Shown: positions 52,774 to 63,151, numbered from the stretch's first letter. The stretch: 64,000 nucleotides of DNA from Pseudomonas sp. ADAK13 (GCF_012935715.1 NZ_CP052860.1:6076001-6140000); one strand, 5' to 3'. The notes: generated by a model not told the origin, from the letters alone. Translations and numbers: made by a program.

Positions 52774-53535
52774 ATGCGCCCCTACCGATTACTGACTGCC
52801 CTGACCTGGCTCATCTCGCCCCTCGCCCTGCTCGCCACCTGGACGCTGGTGGCGCACCTCGGGATCTTCCCGCGCAACCTGCTGGTACCGCCGGCCCAGG
52901 TCCTGCACACCTTCGAAGAACTGCTCGCCAGCGGCGAACTCGCGGAACACCTGGGCAACAGCCTGTCGCGCCTCGGCCTGGGCTTTGGCATCGGTTCGCT
53001 GTGCGGCCTGGCCTTTGGCGTGCTGATGGCCTTGTCCAAGAACGTCGAGGTGTATTGCGCGCCGCTGTTCCACACCCTGCGCCAGATCCCCAGCATCGCG
53101 CTGATCCCGATGTTTGTGCTGCTGTTCGGCATTGATGAAACCTTCAAGATCATCATCGTCGCCAAGACCGCGTTTTTCCCGGTGGCCCTGGCCGCCAGCG
53201 AGGGGGTCAAGGGCATTCCCCGTAGCTATTTCGAAGTGGCCGACGTGTACCGCCTGCGCTGGCCGACCTTCGTCTGGCGCATCGCCCTGCCCGCCGCCGC
53301 ACCGCCGATCATCACCGGTTTTCGCATCAGCCTGACCCGCGCCTGGGTGGTGCTGGTGGCCACCGAGTTGCTGGCGGCCGACAGCGGCCTGGGGCAAATG
53401 ATCGAGATGGCCCGGCAGATGCTGCGCATCGACGTGGTGATGGTGGGCGTGGTGGTCACCGGGGTGATCGGTTTTGCCCTCGACTTTGGCTTTCGCTCAC
53501 TGGAACAGCGGCTGTTTCGCTGGCAAACCCGCTAG
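52774..53535 (+). CDS. SsuC/TauC-like ABC transporter permease 1
   Basis: A 253-residue permease with about six spans. The EAA loop region is FEVADVYRLRWPTFVWRIALPAAAPPII. The frame opens earlier, but the predicted sigma-54 transcript begins near 52748, so the ATG at 52774 (MRPYRLL) is the first usable start. It is 9 bp before a second, different permease gene. Having two permeases is unusual for this family, where one protein normally forms a homodimer. Confidence 0.88.
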   Translation: MRPYRLLTALTWLISPLALLATWTLVAHLGIFPRNLLVPPAQVLHTFEELLASGELAEHLGNSLSRLGLGFGIGSLCGLAFGVLMALSKNVEVYCAPLFHTLRQIPSIALIPMFVLLFGIDETFKIIIVAKTAFFPVALAASEGVKGIPRSYFEVADVYRLRWPTFVWRIALPAAAPPIITGFRISLTRAWVVLVATELLAADSGLGQMIEMARQMLRIDVVMVGVVVTGVIGFALDFGFRSLEQRLFRWQTR

Positions 53536-53544
53536 GAGCCCGGC

Positions 53545-54303
53545 ATGAACCTCTTGAAAAAGTCCCGCGGCCTGTTGCTGCCACTGTTGTTGATCCTCGC
53601 CTGGGAATACGCCTCGCGCCAGGACGCGGCCGGCGCGTATGCCTTCGTGCCGCTGTCGGCGATTGGCTCGGCGTTGCTGGAAATGCTCGGCAACGGCGAG
53701 CTGCTGGTCAACCTGCTGGCCAGCCTGGCCCGCACCAGCAGTGGCCTGGCCCTGGGCATCCTGTTCGGCGTGGTGCTGGGAGTGCTGATGGCGCTGTCCG
53801 GCGTGGCCAACCGTTTGATCGGCCCGTTGTTCCATTCGATCCGCCAGGTGCCGATGCTGGGCTGGATTCCGCTGATTGCCATGTGGTTCGGCAATGGCGA
53901 ATTTTCCAAGGTGCTGATCGTCAGCCTCGCGGCCTTCTACCCGATGGTGCTCAACACCTACCAGGGCTTCAGCCATGTGGAGCGGCGTTATCGTGAAGTC
54001 GGCCAGGTGCTGGTGCTCAGCCCGGTGCAGCAGTTCGTGCATGTGCTGCTGCCGGCGGCGCTGCCGAGTATTGCCACCGGCGTGCTGCATGCCCTCGCCT
54101 TCGCCTGGGTCACCGCCATCGGGAGCGAACTGTTCCTGTCCTCCGGCGCCGGCCTGGGCAACCTGATGATGAACGCCGAGGCCGGCTCGCGCATGGAAGT
54201 GATCGTGCTCAGCGTGCTGTGCATCGGCCTGCTGGGCTACCTGATGAACCTGCTGTTTACCCGCCTCAGCCGCCACGTGCTGCGCTGGCGCAATCTTCGT
54301 TGA
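53545..54303 (+). CDS. SsuC/TauC-like ABC transporter permease 2
   Basis: A 252-residue permease with about six spans. The EAA loop is YREVGQVLVLSPVQQFVHVLLPAALPSIATGV. It is only moderately like permease 1, so the two are expected to form a heterodimer. AGGAGCCCGGC precedes the ATG. The ATPase gene follows 5 bp later. Confidence 0.88.
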   Translation: MNLLKKSRGLLLPLLLILAWEYASRQDAAGAYAFVPLSAIGSALLEMLGNGELLVNLLASLARTSSGLALGILFGVVLGVLMALSGVANRLIGPLFHSIRQVPMLGWIPLIAMWFGNGEFSKVLIVSLAAFYPMVLNTYQGFSHVERRYREVGQVLVLSPVQQFVHVLLPAALPSIATGVLHALAFAWVTAIGSELFLSSGAGLGNLMMNAEAGSRMEVIVLSVLCIGLLGYLMNLLFTRLSRHVLRWRNLR

Positions 54304-54308
54304 AGGCC

Positions 54309-55103
<795 letters not shown>

Positions 55104-55141
55104 AAACCCTGGGCACGCGGCGCTTTACATTTTGTATAGTT

Positions 55142-55158
55142 CTGGATATTTTATCCAG
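55142..55158. promoter_or_regulatory. Perfect palindrome CTGGATA-N3-TATCCAG, candidate operator
   Basis: It sits about 50 bp upstream of the PLP-dependent dehydratase gene. The same half-sites, in the opposite order (TATCCAG-N2-CTGGATA), recur at about 58574-58589 between the regulator and D-hydroxyaspartate-type gene, so one regulator may bind both. Confidence 0.6.
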
Positions 55159-55208
55159 ACAGCAAATGCAATGCGCCCGTGCCCGGTTCATTTTCAGAGG
55201 TCCTTTCC

Positions 55209-56168
55209 ATGCAATTGTCTTCGTACCATGACGTGATCAAAGCCGCCGAACGCCTGGAGGGCTTCGCCAACCGCACGCCGGTGTTCACCTCGCGCACCCT
55301 CGACGCCGAGACCGGGGCCCAGGTGTTCATCAAGTGCGAAAACCTGCAACGCACCGGTTCATTCAAGTTTCGCGGCGCGTTCAATGCGCTTTCACGGTTT
55401 GACGAGGCGCAGCGCAAGGCCGGTGTGGTGGCGTTTTCCTCGGGCAATCACGCCCAAGGCATCGCCCTGGCCGCGCGTCTGTTGCAGATGCCGGCCACCA
55501 TCGTAATGCCCACCGACGCACCGGCCGCCAAGGTCGCCGCCACCCGGGAATACGGCGCGACCGTGGTGTTCTACGACCGCATCACCGAAGACCGCGAACA
55601 GATCGGCCGCACCCTGGCCGAGCAGCACGGCATGACCCTGATTCCTTCCTACGACCACCCGGACGTACTCGCCGGCCAGGGCACTGCCGCCAAGGAACTG
55701 CTGGAATTCACCGGCCCCCTGGACGCCTTGTTTGTTGGCCTGGGCGGTGGCGGCATGCTCTCCGGCACGGCATTGGCCACCCGTGCGCTGTCGCCCGATT
55801 GCCTGCTGTACGGGGTCGAGCCCGAAGCCGGGAATGACGGCCAGCGCTCCTTCCAGACCGGCAGCATCGTGCACATCGACACTCCCGCCACCATCGCCGA
55901 CGGCGCCCAGACCCAGCATCTGGGCCACCACACCTTTCCGATCATTCGCGAGCAGGTCACTGACATCCTTACCGTCTCGGACGCCGAATTGGTCGCAGCG
56001 ATGAAGTTCTTCATGCAGCGCATGAAAATGGTCGTGGAGCCCACCGGTTGCCTGGGTCTCGCGGCGTTGCGCAGCGTGAAGGATCAATTCAAGGGCCAGC
56101 GCGTGGGCATCATCGTGACGGGCGGCAACGTCGATATCGAGAAGTACGCGAGCCTGCTACAGGGCTAA
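55209..56168 (+). CDS. PLP-dependent threonine/3-hydroxyaspartate ammonia-lyase
   Basis: A 319-residue fold-type II PLP enzyme. The Schiff-base Lys is in GSFKFRGAFNAL, SSGNHAQGIALAARL contacts the substrate, and GLGGGGMLSG is the phosphate-binding loop. Size without a C-terminal ACT domain fits catabolic dehydratases such as L-threo-3-hydroxyaspartate ammonia-lyase and serine racemase relatives. The D-type hydroxyaspartate-like enzyme encoded at 58624 and the dicarboxylate carrier between them favour 3-hydroxyaspartate, giving oxaloacetate and ammonia. AGGTCCTTTCC precedes the ATG. Confidence 0.82.
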   Translation: MQLSSYHDVIKAAERLEGFANRTPVFTSRTLDAETGAQVFIKCENLQRTGSFKFRGAFNALSRFDEAQRKAGVVAFSSGNHAQGIALAARLLQMPATIVMPTDAPAAKVAATREYGATVVFYDRITEDREQIGRTLAEQHGMTLIPSYDHPDVLAGQGTAAKELLEFTGPLDALFVGLGGGGMLSGTALATRALSPDCLLYGVEPEAGNDGQRSFQTGSIVHIDTPATIADGAQTQHLGHHTFPIIREQVTDILTVSDAELVAAMKFFMQRMKMVVEPTGCLGLAALRSVKDQFKGQRVGIIVTGGNVDIEKYASLLQG

Positions 56169-56300
56169 GCCTTCCAACAAAAAAAACACTGAACCCGACT
56201 GTGGCGAGCGTGCTTGCCACACGGTTTCCTGCTGCCTGCAATTTCTGCCGCCGATAAAAACGCCCGGGTTTTCCCGAGGCTTTAACAACAAGAGGTGCTT

Positions 56301-57548
56301 ATGAAAAATCGTTACCTGGCCCGGGCCATCGTGATTGCGATCATCCTCGGTGTGCTGGTGGGGGCCGTACTGCACGCCCGACTGGACGCCGACACTGCCA
56401 AGACCATCGCCGGTTACTTGAGCATGGTGACCGACGTATTTTTGCGCCTGATTAAGATGGTCATCGCGCCGCTGGTGCTGGCGACGTTGATCAGTGGCGT
56501 GGCGAGCATGGCAGACAGTGGCTCTATCGGCCGCGTCGGGTTCAAGGCGATGGCCTGGTTCCTGATTGCGTCGGTGGTGTCGCTGCTGATCGGCCTGGTA
56601 TTGGCCAACCTGTTCCAGCCGGGCGCGGGGCTTAACCTGAGCGTGGCGGCGAACGGCAGCAGCGGTTTGAACACCGCCACCTTCAACCTGTCGGGCTTTT
56701 TGTCCCATGTGTTCCCACGCAGCATCGTTGAGGCCATGGGCAACAATGAAGTGCTGCAAATCGTGGTGTTTTCGTTGTTCTTCGGCGCCGCGCTAGCCTT
56801 CGTCAAGGGCAGCGCCAGGTCGCCGATCCTGCACGTACTGGAAGAGTTGACCCAGGTGATGTTCCGCATCACCGAGTACGTGATGGTGATTGCACCGCTG
56901 GCGGTATTTGCCGCGATTGCCGCCACCATCAGCCTGTACGGGCTGGGGATGGTGGTCAGCTTTGGCAAGTTGATCGCGCAGTTCTACCTCGGGCTGGCAG
57001 TGCTGTGGCTGGTGATCAGCGGCGTGGGTTACCTGGCGCTGGGCGCACGCTTGCGGCAATTGCTGCGGCTGCTGCGCAGCCCGGTGTTGCTGGCGTTCTC
57101 CACCGCCAGCAGTGAAGCCGCCTACCCCAAGACCATCGCCGCCCTGGACAGCTTCGGCTCGCCCAAGCGTATCAACAGCTTTGTGTTGCCCTTGGGTTAC
57201 TCATTCAACCTCGACGGTTCGATGATGTACCAGGCGTTTATCGTGATGTTCATTGCCCAGGCCTATGGCATCGAGATGAGCTTCAGCCACCAGGTAATGA
57301 TCCTGCTGACCCTGCTGGTGATCAGCAAGGGCACCGCCGGCGTGGCCCGCGGCTCACTGGTGGTGCTCGCGGCCGGCCTGCCGATGGTGGGTCTGCCGGA
57401 AGCCGGCTTGCTGCTGATCCTGGCGGTAGACCCGATCCTCGACATGGGCCGAACCGCCACCAATGTGTTCGGCTGCGGCGTGGCCACGGCGGTGATTGGT
57501 CACGGTGCCACCGATGAACAACCTGCTCCCCTTCCCTCTATTGCCTGA
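56301..57548 (+). CDS. Dicarboxylate/amino-acid:cation symporter (DctA/GltP family)
   Basis: A 415-residue DAACS membrane protein. The re-entrant hairpin 1 serine-rich motif is FSTASSEAAYPKT, and hairpin 2 and helix 7-8 carry LGYSFNLDGSMMYQAF and MGRTATNVFG. In this family the NMDGT-like site is here NLDGS. It imports dicarboxylates or acidic amino acids with cations. Between the ammonia-lyase and RidA genes it would bring in hydroxyaspartate or a related acid. The ATG at 56301 is preceded by AAGAGGTGCTT. Confidence 0.88.
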   Translation: MKNRYLARAIVIAIILGVLVGAVLHARLDADTAKTIAGYLSMVTDVFLRLIKMVIAPLVLATLISGVASMADSGSIGRVGFKAMAWFLIASVVSLLIGLVLANLFQPGAGLNLSVAANGSSGLNTATFNLSGFLSHVFPRSIVEAMGNNEVLQIVVFSLFFGAALAFVKGSARSPILHVLEELTQVMFRITEYVMVIAPLAVFAAIAATISLYGLGMVVSFGKLIAQFYLGLAVLWLVISGVGYLALGARLRQLLRLLRSPVLLAFSTASSEAAYPKTIAALDSFGSPKRINSFVLPLGYSFNLDGSMMYQAFIVMFIAQAYGIEMSFSHQVMILLTLLVISKGTAGVARGSLVVLAAGLPMVGLPEAGLLLILAVDPILDMGRTATNVFGCGVATAVIGHGATDEQPAPLPSIA

Positions 57549-57560
57549 GAACTGCCGATC

Positions 57561-57938
57561 ATGAAGATTCACCACACACCCACTGCCTCCCAGCCTGCCG
57601 GTCACTACGCCCAGGCCGTCAGCCATCAGGGCACGCTGTATATCTCCGGGCAATTACCGGTGAGCCCGGACGGGCGCCACAACATTGATGCGTCGTTTGC
57701 CGAACAGGCTCAAGTGGCGCTGGACAATCTGTTGGCGATTTTGAAGGCCGCAGGCGGCTCACCCGCAGACCTGGTGAAAGTCACGGTGTATGTGGTGGGG
57801 GTAAAACACTGGCCTGAATTCGACGGCTTGTACGCTGCCGCGCTGGGGGACCACCGCCCTGCCCGCGCGGTGGTGCCGGTGCCGGAACTGCACCACGGCT
57901 ACCTGATTGAAATCGAAGCCGTGGCGCGTTCGGCGTAG
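57561..57938 (+). CDS. RidA-family enamine/imine deaminase
   Basis: A 125-residue protein of standard RidA length. GHYAQAVSHQGTLYISGQLPVSPDG and ALDNLLAILKAAGGSPADLVKVTVYV are typical, and the catalytic Arg is in GDHRPARAVVPVPELHHGYLIEIEAVA. It hydrolyses enamine intermediates released by PLP dehydratases, matching the enzymes beside it. It starts 12 bp after the symporter stop and ends 1 bp before the convergent regulator gene. Confidence 0.9.
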   Translation: MKIHHTPTASQPAGHYAQAVSHQGTLYISGQLPVSPDGRHNIDASFAEQAQVALDNLLAILKAAGGSPADLVKVTVYVVGVKHWPEFDGLYAAALGDHRPARAVVPVPELHHGYLIEIEAVARSA

Positions 57939-57939
57939 G

Positions 57940-58566
57940 TCATTTGGCGTAGGTGTAGACCGCCGCCCGCGAGACCCCAAGGTGCGAGGCAACCGTTTCC
58001 ATGGCCCGTCGTATGTCCATCACGCCGGCGTCCTTGAGCTCTTGCATCAGCAAGCGGCGATCGGCGGCCTTCAGCGCACGCGGCGTGGTCGCCAGGCGTG
58101 CGGCGAACTGATCGATACGCGCACGAATGGCATCGGCACCGGACGGGTCGAGAGACTCGGCGGGCCGGTCGCCGCTGACCGAGCCGAACTGTTCCAGCAT
58201 GCCCTGCAAGCCACGGAACAACGAGAGGTCGACGTTCATGCACAAAGCCGCGACGTACTTGCCGGTGGAGTCCTTGATACCGATGGAAGTGCTCTTGACC
58301 TGGCGGCCATCGGCGAACTGGTTCTGGTAGTTGGCGATCACCTGCGGGTACTCGGGATCGGCAATCCGCGCCAGGCCCAGCTCGGTCGCAGGGTCTCCCG
58401 GCTGGCGCCCGGAGAGGTTGTTGTGGATGGCCATGATTGCGTGCTGCGGGTCGCGCAGGTCGTGCAGCACGACCTCGCAAAACGGGCTGAAGGTCTTGCT
58501 CAGGCCTTCGGCAATCTGTTCGAGTTGGCTGATCAGGGCCGCTTGTTCGGGAGTGTGTTTTTTCAT
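57940..58566 (-). CDS. YheO/DauR-like PAS-HTH transcriptional regulator
   Basis: A 208-residue regulator. Residues 10-120 match the YheO-like PAS domain (SPFCEVVLHDLRDPQHAIMAIHNNLSGRQPGDPATEL and KSTSIGIKDSTGKYVAALCMNVDLS), and the C-terminal 50 residues form a helix-turn-helix (DIRRAMETVASHLGVSRAAVYTYAK). Relatives include DauR, which controls D-arginine use. It is divergent from the D-type PLP gene at 58624 over a 57-bp gap holding a palindrome, so it probably controls that gene and, through the shared half-sites, the dehydratase at 55209. Confidence 0.85.
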   Translation of the reverse strand: MKKHTPEQAALISQLEQIAEGLSKTFSPFCEVVLHDLRDPQHAIMAIHNNLSGRQPGDPATELGLARIADPEYPQVIANYQNQFADGRQVKSTSIGIKDSTGKYVAALCMNVDLSLFRGLQGMLEQFGSVSGDRPAESLDPSGADAIRARIDQFAARLATTPRALKAADRRLLMQELKDAGVMDIRRAMETVASHLGVSRAAVYTYAK

Positions 58567-58573
58567 TCAGACA

Positions 58574-58589
58574 ACATATCCAGTACTGG
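58574..58589. promoter_or_regulatory. Palindrome TATCCAG-N2-CTGGATA, candidate operator
   Basis: It lies between the divergent regulator and D-type PLP gene, and is the everted form of the site at 55142-55158. Confidence 0.6.
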
Positions 58590-58623
58590 ATAGACCGTCA
58601 ATTTACCTTTTGGAGTGTGCACG

Positions 58624-59733
58624 ATGGATACCCCGACCGCTTTGCTGGATGTCAGCCGGATGCAGCGCAATATCCTGCGTATGCAGCGGCGCGCCGATGA
58701 CTTGGGGGTGAGCTTGCGGCCCCATGTGAAGACCCATAAATGCGCCGGGGTGGTGGCGGCGCAAATCGCTGCAGGGGCCACGGGGATTACGGTTTCGACG
58801 TTGAAGGAGGCCGAGTATTTTTTCGACCTCGGCATTCGCGACGTTCTGTATGCGGTGGCGATGGCGCCGCATAAATTGCCCCAGGCGTTGGCGTTGCGTC
58901 GTCAGGGGTGTGCGCTGACGCTGATCACCGACAGCCTTGCCGGGGCCCGGGCGATTGTCGAGTTTGGTGCGCTGCAGGGTGAAGTTTTTGCGGTGCTGAT
59001 TGAGATTGACTGTGATGGGCACCGGTCCGGGGTGAAGCCTCAGGATCCGCTGTTGCTGGAGATCGCCAGGCTGCTGCATGGCGGCGGGATGCTTGCCGGG
59101 GTGTTGACTCATGCCGGGGAAAGCTACGGGCTGGATACGCCTGAGGCGTTGCGGGCGATTGCCGAGCAGGAACGGGCGCGCTGTGTGGCGGCGGCCGAGG
59201 TGATTCGGGGAGCGGGTTTGCCTTGTTCGCAGGTGAGTGTGGGTTCGACGCCGACGGCGCTGTCGGCGGTCAGCCTGGAGGGTGTGACTGAGCTGCGGGC
59301 CGGGGTTTATGCGTTTTTTGATTTGGTGATGCATAACGTTGGGGTGTGCCGCGTTGATGAGCTGGTGTTGAGTGTGCTGACTACGGTGATCGGGCATCAG
59401 CCGGAGAAAGGCTGGATCATTACCGATGCGGGGTGGATGGCGATGAGTCGGGACCGTGGGACGCAGTCGCAGAAGCGGGATTTTGGGTACGGGCAGGTGT
59501 GTACCGAGGGCGGTGAGGTGATTGAGGGGTTGGTGGTGGGCAGCGCGAATCAGGAGCATGGGGTGGCTTGGTTCGACGGCGTTTCGGTGGATGTGGTTGA
59601 GCGGTTTCCGCTGGGGACGCGGCTGAGGGTTTTGCCTAACCATGCGTGTGCTACGGGGACGCAGTTCGGCAGCTATAGCGCGTTGTTGGAGAACGGGGAT
59701 GTGCAGGTTTGGGAGCGGTTGCGGGGGTGGTAG
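58624..59733 (+). CDS. DSD1-family PLP enzyme (D-threo-3-hydroxyaspartate dehydratase / D-threonine aldolase-like)
   Basis: A 369-residue fold-type III enzyme. The PLP Lys lies in RPHVKTHK (residues 33-39), the barrel has EIDCDGHRSG and VSVGSTPTA, and a late His-X-Cys (LPNHACAT) is the zinc site of the DSD1 group. Members dehydrate D-threo-3-hydroxyaspartate or D-serine or cleave D-threonine. Paired with the L-type lyase at 55209, it suggests use of both isomers. TTTGGAG supports the ATG at 58624 over an upstream GTG. The whole coding strand is strikingly G/T-rich, and the stop is 10 bp from repeat element 4. Confidence 0.83.
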   Translation: MDTPTALLDVSRMQRNILRMQRRADDLGVSLRPHVKTHKCAGVVAAQIAAGATGITVSTLKEAEYFFDLGIRDVLYAVAMAPHKLPQALALRRQGCALTLITDSLAGARAIVEFGALQGEVFAVLIEIDCDGHRSGVKPQDPLLLEIARLLHGGGMLAGVLTHAGESYGLDTPEALRAIAEQERARCVAAAEVIRGAGLPCSQVSVGSTPTALSAVSLEGVTELRAGVYAFFDLVMHNVGVCRVDELVLSVLTTVIGHQPEKGWIITDAGWMAMSRDRGTQSQKRDFGYGQVCTEGGEVIEGLVVGSANQEHGVAWFDGVSVDVVERFPLGTRLRVLPNHACATGTQFGSYSALLENGDVQVWERLRGW

Positions 59734-59743
59734 ATTGGGGGCA

Positions 59744-60567
59744 TATCCGTTATTTGGGTGATGGCTGATATGGGTTCCGCTCTTACAGCGGGTCACTTTT
59801 GAAAGGAGCCCAAAAGTAACCAAAAGGCTCTTGCCCCACCACTCGGCACCTCGCCTAGGCTCGGTGTGCCCGCACTCCGGCATTACTCCGCGGGCCGCCG
59901 CGACGGGGCGTCCCTGCCCCGTCGCGGCTAAACCGGCGTCCTGCCGGTTTACCCGCTCCGTACTACCTGCGTTCGGCCAGCGTGGTTTAACGGGGCGCCT
60001 AAGATCAAGATCAAAAGCAGATCAACAGCACAGCGGCCTACAGGCCGGCTTGAGTGGTGTGAAGCAAAGGCAACATCAAGATCAAAATCTAAAGCGGGCA
60101 CAGTTAAATGTGGGAGCTGGCTTGCCTGCGATGGCCTCGCCTCGGTGCATCTGAAAAACCGAGGTGTCTGCATCGCAGGCAAGCCAGCTCCCACAGAAAA
60201 GCAGAGGTGCATCAGTTTCAGATTTGGTTTTCGCTTTGGCTTTGGCTTTTGCTCTGGCTTCTACCACTCAAGCCGGCCTGTAGGCCGCTGTGCTCTTGCT
60301 TTTGATTTTGATCTGACTGCCCCAATAAGCCCGAGGCCGAACGCAGGGATTGAGGAGCGGGTAAACCGGCAGGACGCCGGTTTAGCCGCGACGGGGCAGG
60401 GACGCCCCGTCGCGGCGGCCCGCGGAGCAATGCCGGAGTGAGGGAACACCGAGCCTAGGCGAGGTGCCGACAGGCGGGGCAGAGCCCTTTGGTTACTTTG
60501 GGGCTTTTCCAAAGTGACCCGCTGTAAGAGCGGAACCATAAGCAGCCATGACCTAACCAACGGATAT
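59744..60567. repeat. Long nested palindromic repeat element, copy 4 (824 bp)
   Basis: Starts CATATCCGTTATTTGGGTGATGG and ends CTAACCAACGGATAT, with the same inner blocks and a REP pair at about 60110-60197. It is nearly the same as copy 2 over long stretches, including the CTGATATGGGTTCCGCTCTTACAGCGGG edge and the region around the centre. Confidence 0.93.
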
Positions 60568-60675
60568 TCACCCATACCAAAAGAGTATCAAACCATACCA
60601 ACCCGATATTAGACGAAAGCAAAACCACCAGAGGAAACTACCCACAATTACAAAAATACCTAAAGAGTATAAAAA
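60568..60675. promoter_or_regulatory. A/C-rich leader before the SSS symporter gene
   Basis: About 108 bp of A- and C-rich sequence without G-runs, standing in strong contrast to the G/T-rich left flank of element 4. GAGTAT-AAAA lies just before the start. No clear promoter was identified. Confidence 0.4.
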
Positions 60676-62079
60676 ATGCCCACCCACTCATCCTGGATCG
60701 TGCTGTCCATCACCGGCCTCTACATGCTGAGCCTGGCGCTGATCAGCTACGGCGTCCGCCGCCATTCCCGCAGCGCCAACAACTACACCACCGGCGGTGG
60801 CCACTTCCCGGCGTTCCTGATCGGCTTCCTGATGCTCTCCGAATTTATCGGCACCGCAGTCAGCATCGGCACCGCCCAAACCGGTTTCAAGGTCGGCATC
60901 TCCGCCGCATGGAACCTGTTCGCCCTGGCCCTCGGCTTCGTACTCTTCGCCTGGCTGCTGGCGCGCAAATACAAGGACCTGGGCGACAACACCATCTCCG
61001 GCGTACTCGCGCGCAACTACGGCCAACGCACCCGCTTCGCCACCTCGATCATCACGATCTTTGCCCTGGAGATCGTCGCCGTCTCGATCTACGCCAGCGG
61101 CGGCGCGGTATTGGCCAGTGTGATGCAAGTGGATCGAACCCTCGCGATCGTGATCGTCGGCGTGGTCTCGGTGCTGTACGTGAGCATCGGCGGCATGCGC
61201 TCAGTGATCTACACCAACTTCGTCCACGCCGCCTTGAAGTACCTGGGCGTCGGCCTGGCCCTGTGGTTTGGCTTGAAGCAAGTGGGCGGCATCGGCCAGT
61301 TGCAGGCGCAATTGCCCGCCAGCATGTTTGACTGGACCACCGTCGGCTGGGGCCAGATCGTCGCCTGGATGATCGCCGGTATCGGTTCGATCTTCTCCAC
61401 CCAATACGTGATCCAGGCGGTGAACACCGTCAGCCATGCGGGCAAGGCCCAGCGTGCGTGTTTCTATGTGGCAGTGCTGATGGTGCCGTTCGGCATCGGC
61501 GCGGCATTGATCGGGATGTGCAGCGCGGTGCTGTTTCCCAATGTGGATTCGCTGCAAGCCTTCCCGACTCTGATCGCCAGCATGGACCAACTGACGGCCG
61601 GGCTGGTGGTAGCAGGCCTTGCCGGCTCACTGTTCGGCACCATCTCGGCGGTAAGCATGGGCTCGGCGACGTTGTTGCTGCGGGACTTCTACGAACCCTG
61701 GTTCAACCCGGAAAAAAGCGACGCCAAATCCCTGCGCTTCGTGCGCCTGGCGACCATCGCCGTCGGCCTGTTGCCGATTGCCCTGGCGCTGACTTCTGAC
61801 AAGGTGCTGATGATCGCCTTCCTCGGCAAGGCGTTACGCGCCTCCCTGGCCGTGCTGGTGTTGATGGTGTTCTACGCGCCGAAATTCGGCACGGCGGCCG
61901 GGGCATTCCTGAGCATCATTGCTTCGTTGCTGGCGACCGTGGGCTGGTTCCTCGCCGGTAATCCGTGGGGCATCGACAACGCGTACATCGCCCTGTTTAC
62001 GCCGCTGATTATCATGGGCATCAGCCATTTGACGCGCCGCAAGACACCGGCCGAACCCCTGGCGGCGGCCGCTCACTGA
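60676..62079 (+). CDS. Sodium:solute symporter (SSS family)
   Basis: A 467-residue membrane protein with 13 or so spans. SSS hallmarks are YTTGGGHFPAFLIGFLMLSEFIGTAVSIGTAQTGFKVGISAAW and VSIGGMRSVIYTNFVHAALKYLGVGLAL. Substrates of the family include sugars, amino acids, organic acids and ureides; none can be chosen here. A serine-dehydratase-like gene follows after 37 bp, which would fit an amino acid as substrate. Confidence 0.85.
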   Translation: MPTHSSWIVLSITGLYMLSLALISYGVRRHSRSANNYTTGGGHFPAFLIGFLMLSEFIGTAVSIGTAQTGFKVGISAAWNLFALALGFVLFAWLLARKYKDLGDNTISGVLARNYGQRTRFATSIITIFALEIVAVSIYASGGAVLASVMQVDRTLAIVIVGVVSVLYVSIGGMRSVIYTNFVHAALKYLGVGLALWFGLKQVGGIGQLQAQLPASMFDWTTVGWGQIVAWMIAGIGSIFSTQYVIQAVNTVSHAGKAQRACFYVAVLMVPFGIGAALIGMCSAVLFPNVDSLQAFPTLIASMDQLTAGLVVAGLAGSLFGTISAVSMGSATLLLRDFYEPWFNPEKSDAKSLRFVRLATIAVGLLPIALALTSDKVLMIAFLGKALRASLAVLVLMVFYAPKFGTAAGAFLSIIASLLATVGWFLAGNPWGIDNAYIALFTPLIIMGISHLTRRKTPAEPLAAAAH

Positions 62080-62116
62080 GGTAGGATGGCAGCCCACCCA
62101 ATAAGGAAGTTGCGCA

Positions 62117-63037
62117 ATGCTGCCCATCCGCACCCCGTTGATCCTGCACCCCGGCCTGTCCACCCCTAACCGGCGCATCTGGCTGAAGCTTGAGAACCTG
62201 CAACCCTGTGGCTCGTTCAAGTTGCGCGGGATGACCACGCTGTGCGCCTACGCGGCCAGCCAGGGCAAAACCACGGTGGTGTGCCCTTCCGGCGGCAATG
62301 CCGGGTTGGCCACGGCCTTTGCAGCAAGAGGCCTGGGATTGCAGGCGCGGATCGTGGTGCCCTCCACCACCCCCGAAGCCACCCGCGCGCGTATCCGCCA
62401 GGCGGGCGCCGAGGTGGTGGTGCACGGTGATCTGTGGGATCAATCCAACGAGCTGGCGCTGCAACTCGCCGAAGCGCCGGACGCGTTGTATGTACCGGCT
62501 TTTGATCACCCACTGTTGTGGGAAGGTCACAGCCGCATGATCGATGAGATTCTTGAGGATTGCCCGCAGGTGGGCGCTATCGTGACCTCCGTGGGCGGCG
62601 GTGGCTTGCTCGCGGGGGTGCTGACGGGGCTGGAGCGTCATGGACGGTTCGACTGCAAGGTGATTGCCTGTGAAACGGCGGGCGCGGCTTCGTTTGCGGC
62701 CGCTGTGGAGGCTGGAAAGCCGGTGCGCCTGGCGAAGATCGATACCGTGGCCAAGTCGTTGGCCGCGACCCAGGTGGCGGCGTGGCCGGTTGAACATATC
62801 GGCCAGTTTGCCCATCAGTGCGTGGTGCTGAGTAACGCCGAGGCGATGATGGGCGTGGCGCGGTATGCCGATGATTTACGGCAGTTGGTGGAGCCGGCGT
62901 GCGGGGTTTCGTTGGCTGTGGCGTATCTGGAGCATGGGGCGATTGCCGGGGTTGAGGATGTGGTGGTGATTGTGTGTGGTGGGGTGAGTATCAGCGCAGA
63001 AACGGTTGCTCAGTGGCAGAACACCGCCTCTCTATGA
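62117..63037 (+). CDS. PLP-dependent serine/threonine dehydratase-like protein
   Basis: A 306-residue fold-type II enzyme: [17 protein letters not shown] carries the PLP Lys, [18 protein letters not shown] is the substrate loop, and [14 protein letters not shown] is the phosphate loop. It resembles L-serine dehydratase (SDH) more than threonine dehydratase. AAGGAAG precedes the ATG. It may work on an amino acid taken up by the SSS carrier. The final 100 codons shift to G/T-rich usage, and the stop codon lies in the edge of the next palindrome. Confidence 0.85.
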   Translation: MLPIRTPLILHPGLSTPNRRIWLKLENLQPCGSFKLRGMTTLCAYAASQGKTTVVCPSGGNAGLATAFAARGLGLQARIVVPSTTPEATRARIRQAGAEVVVHGDLWDQSNELALQLAEAPDALYVPAFDHPLLWEGHSRMIDEILEDCPQVGAIVTSVGGGGLLAGVLTGLERHGRFDCKVIACETAGAASFAAAVEAGKPVRLAKIDTVAKSLAATQVAAWPVEHIGQFAHQCVVLSNAEAMMGVARYADDLRQLVEPACGVSLAVAYLEHGAIAGVEDVVVIVCGGVSISAETVAQWQNTASL

Positions 63038-63149
63038 TCGTTCCCACGCTCTGCGTGGGAATGCCACCCTGGACGCTCCGCGTCCGTTCGTGATGTCGTG
63101 ACGCGTAGCGTCACAGGATGCATTCCCACGCAGAGCGTGGGAACGATCA
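63035..63149. repeat. Inverted repeat between convergent genes
   Basis: TGATCGTTCCCACGCTCTGC is mirrored by GCAGAGCGTGGGAACGATCA. The inside has further palindromes (GGACGCTCCGCGTCC and GTGACGC-GCGTCAC). It starts at the stop codon of the gene on the left and ends 2 bp before that on the right, so it probably ends both transcripts. Confidence 0.93.
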
Positions 63150-63151
63150 GT

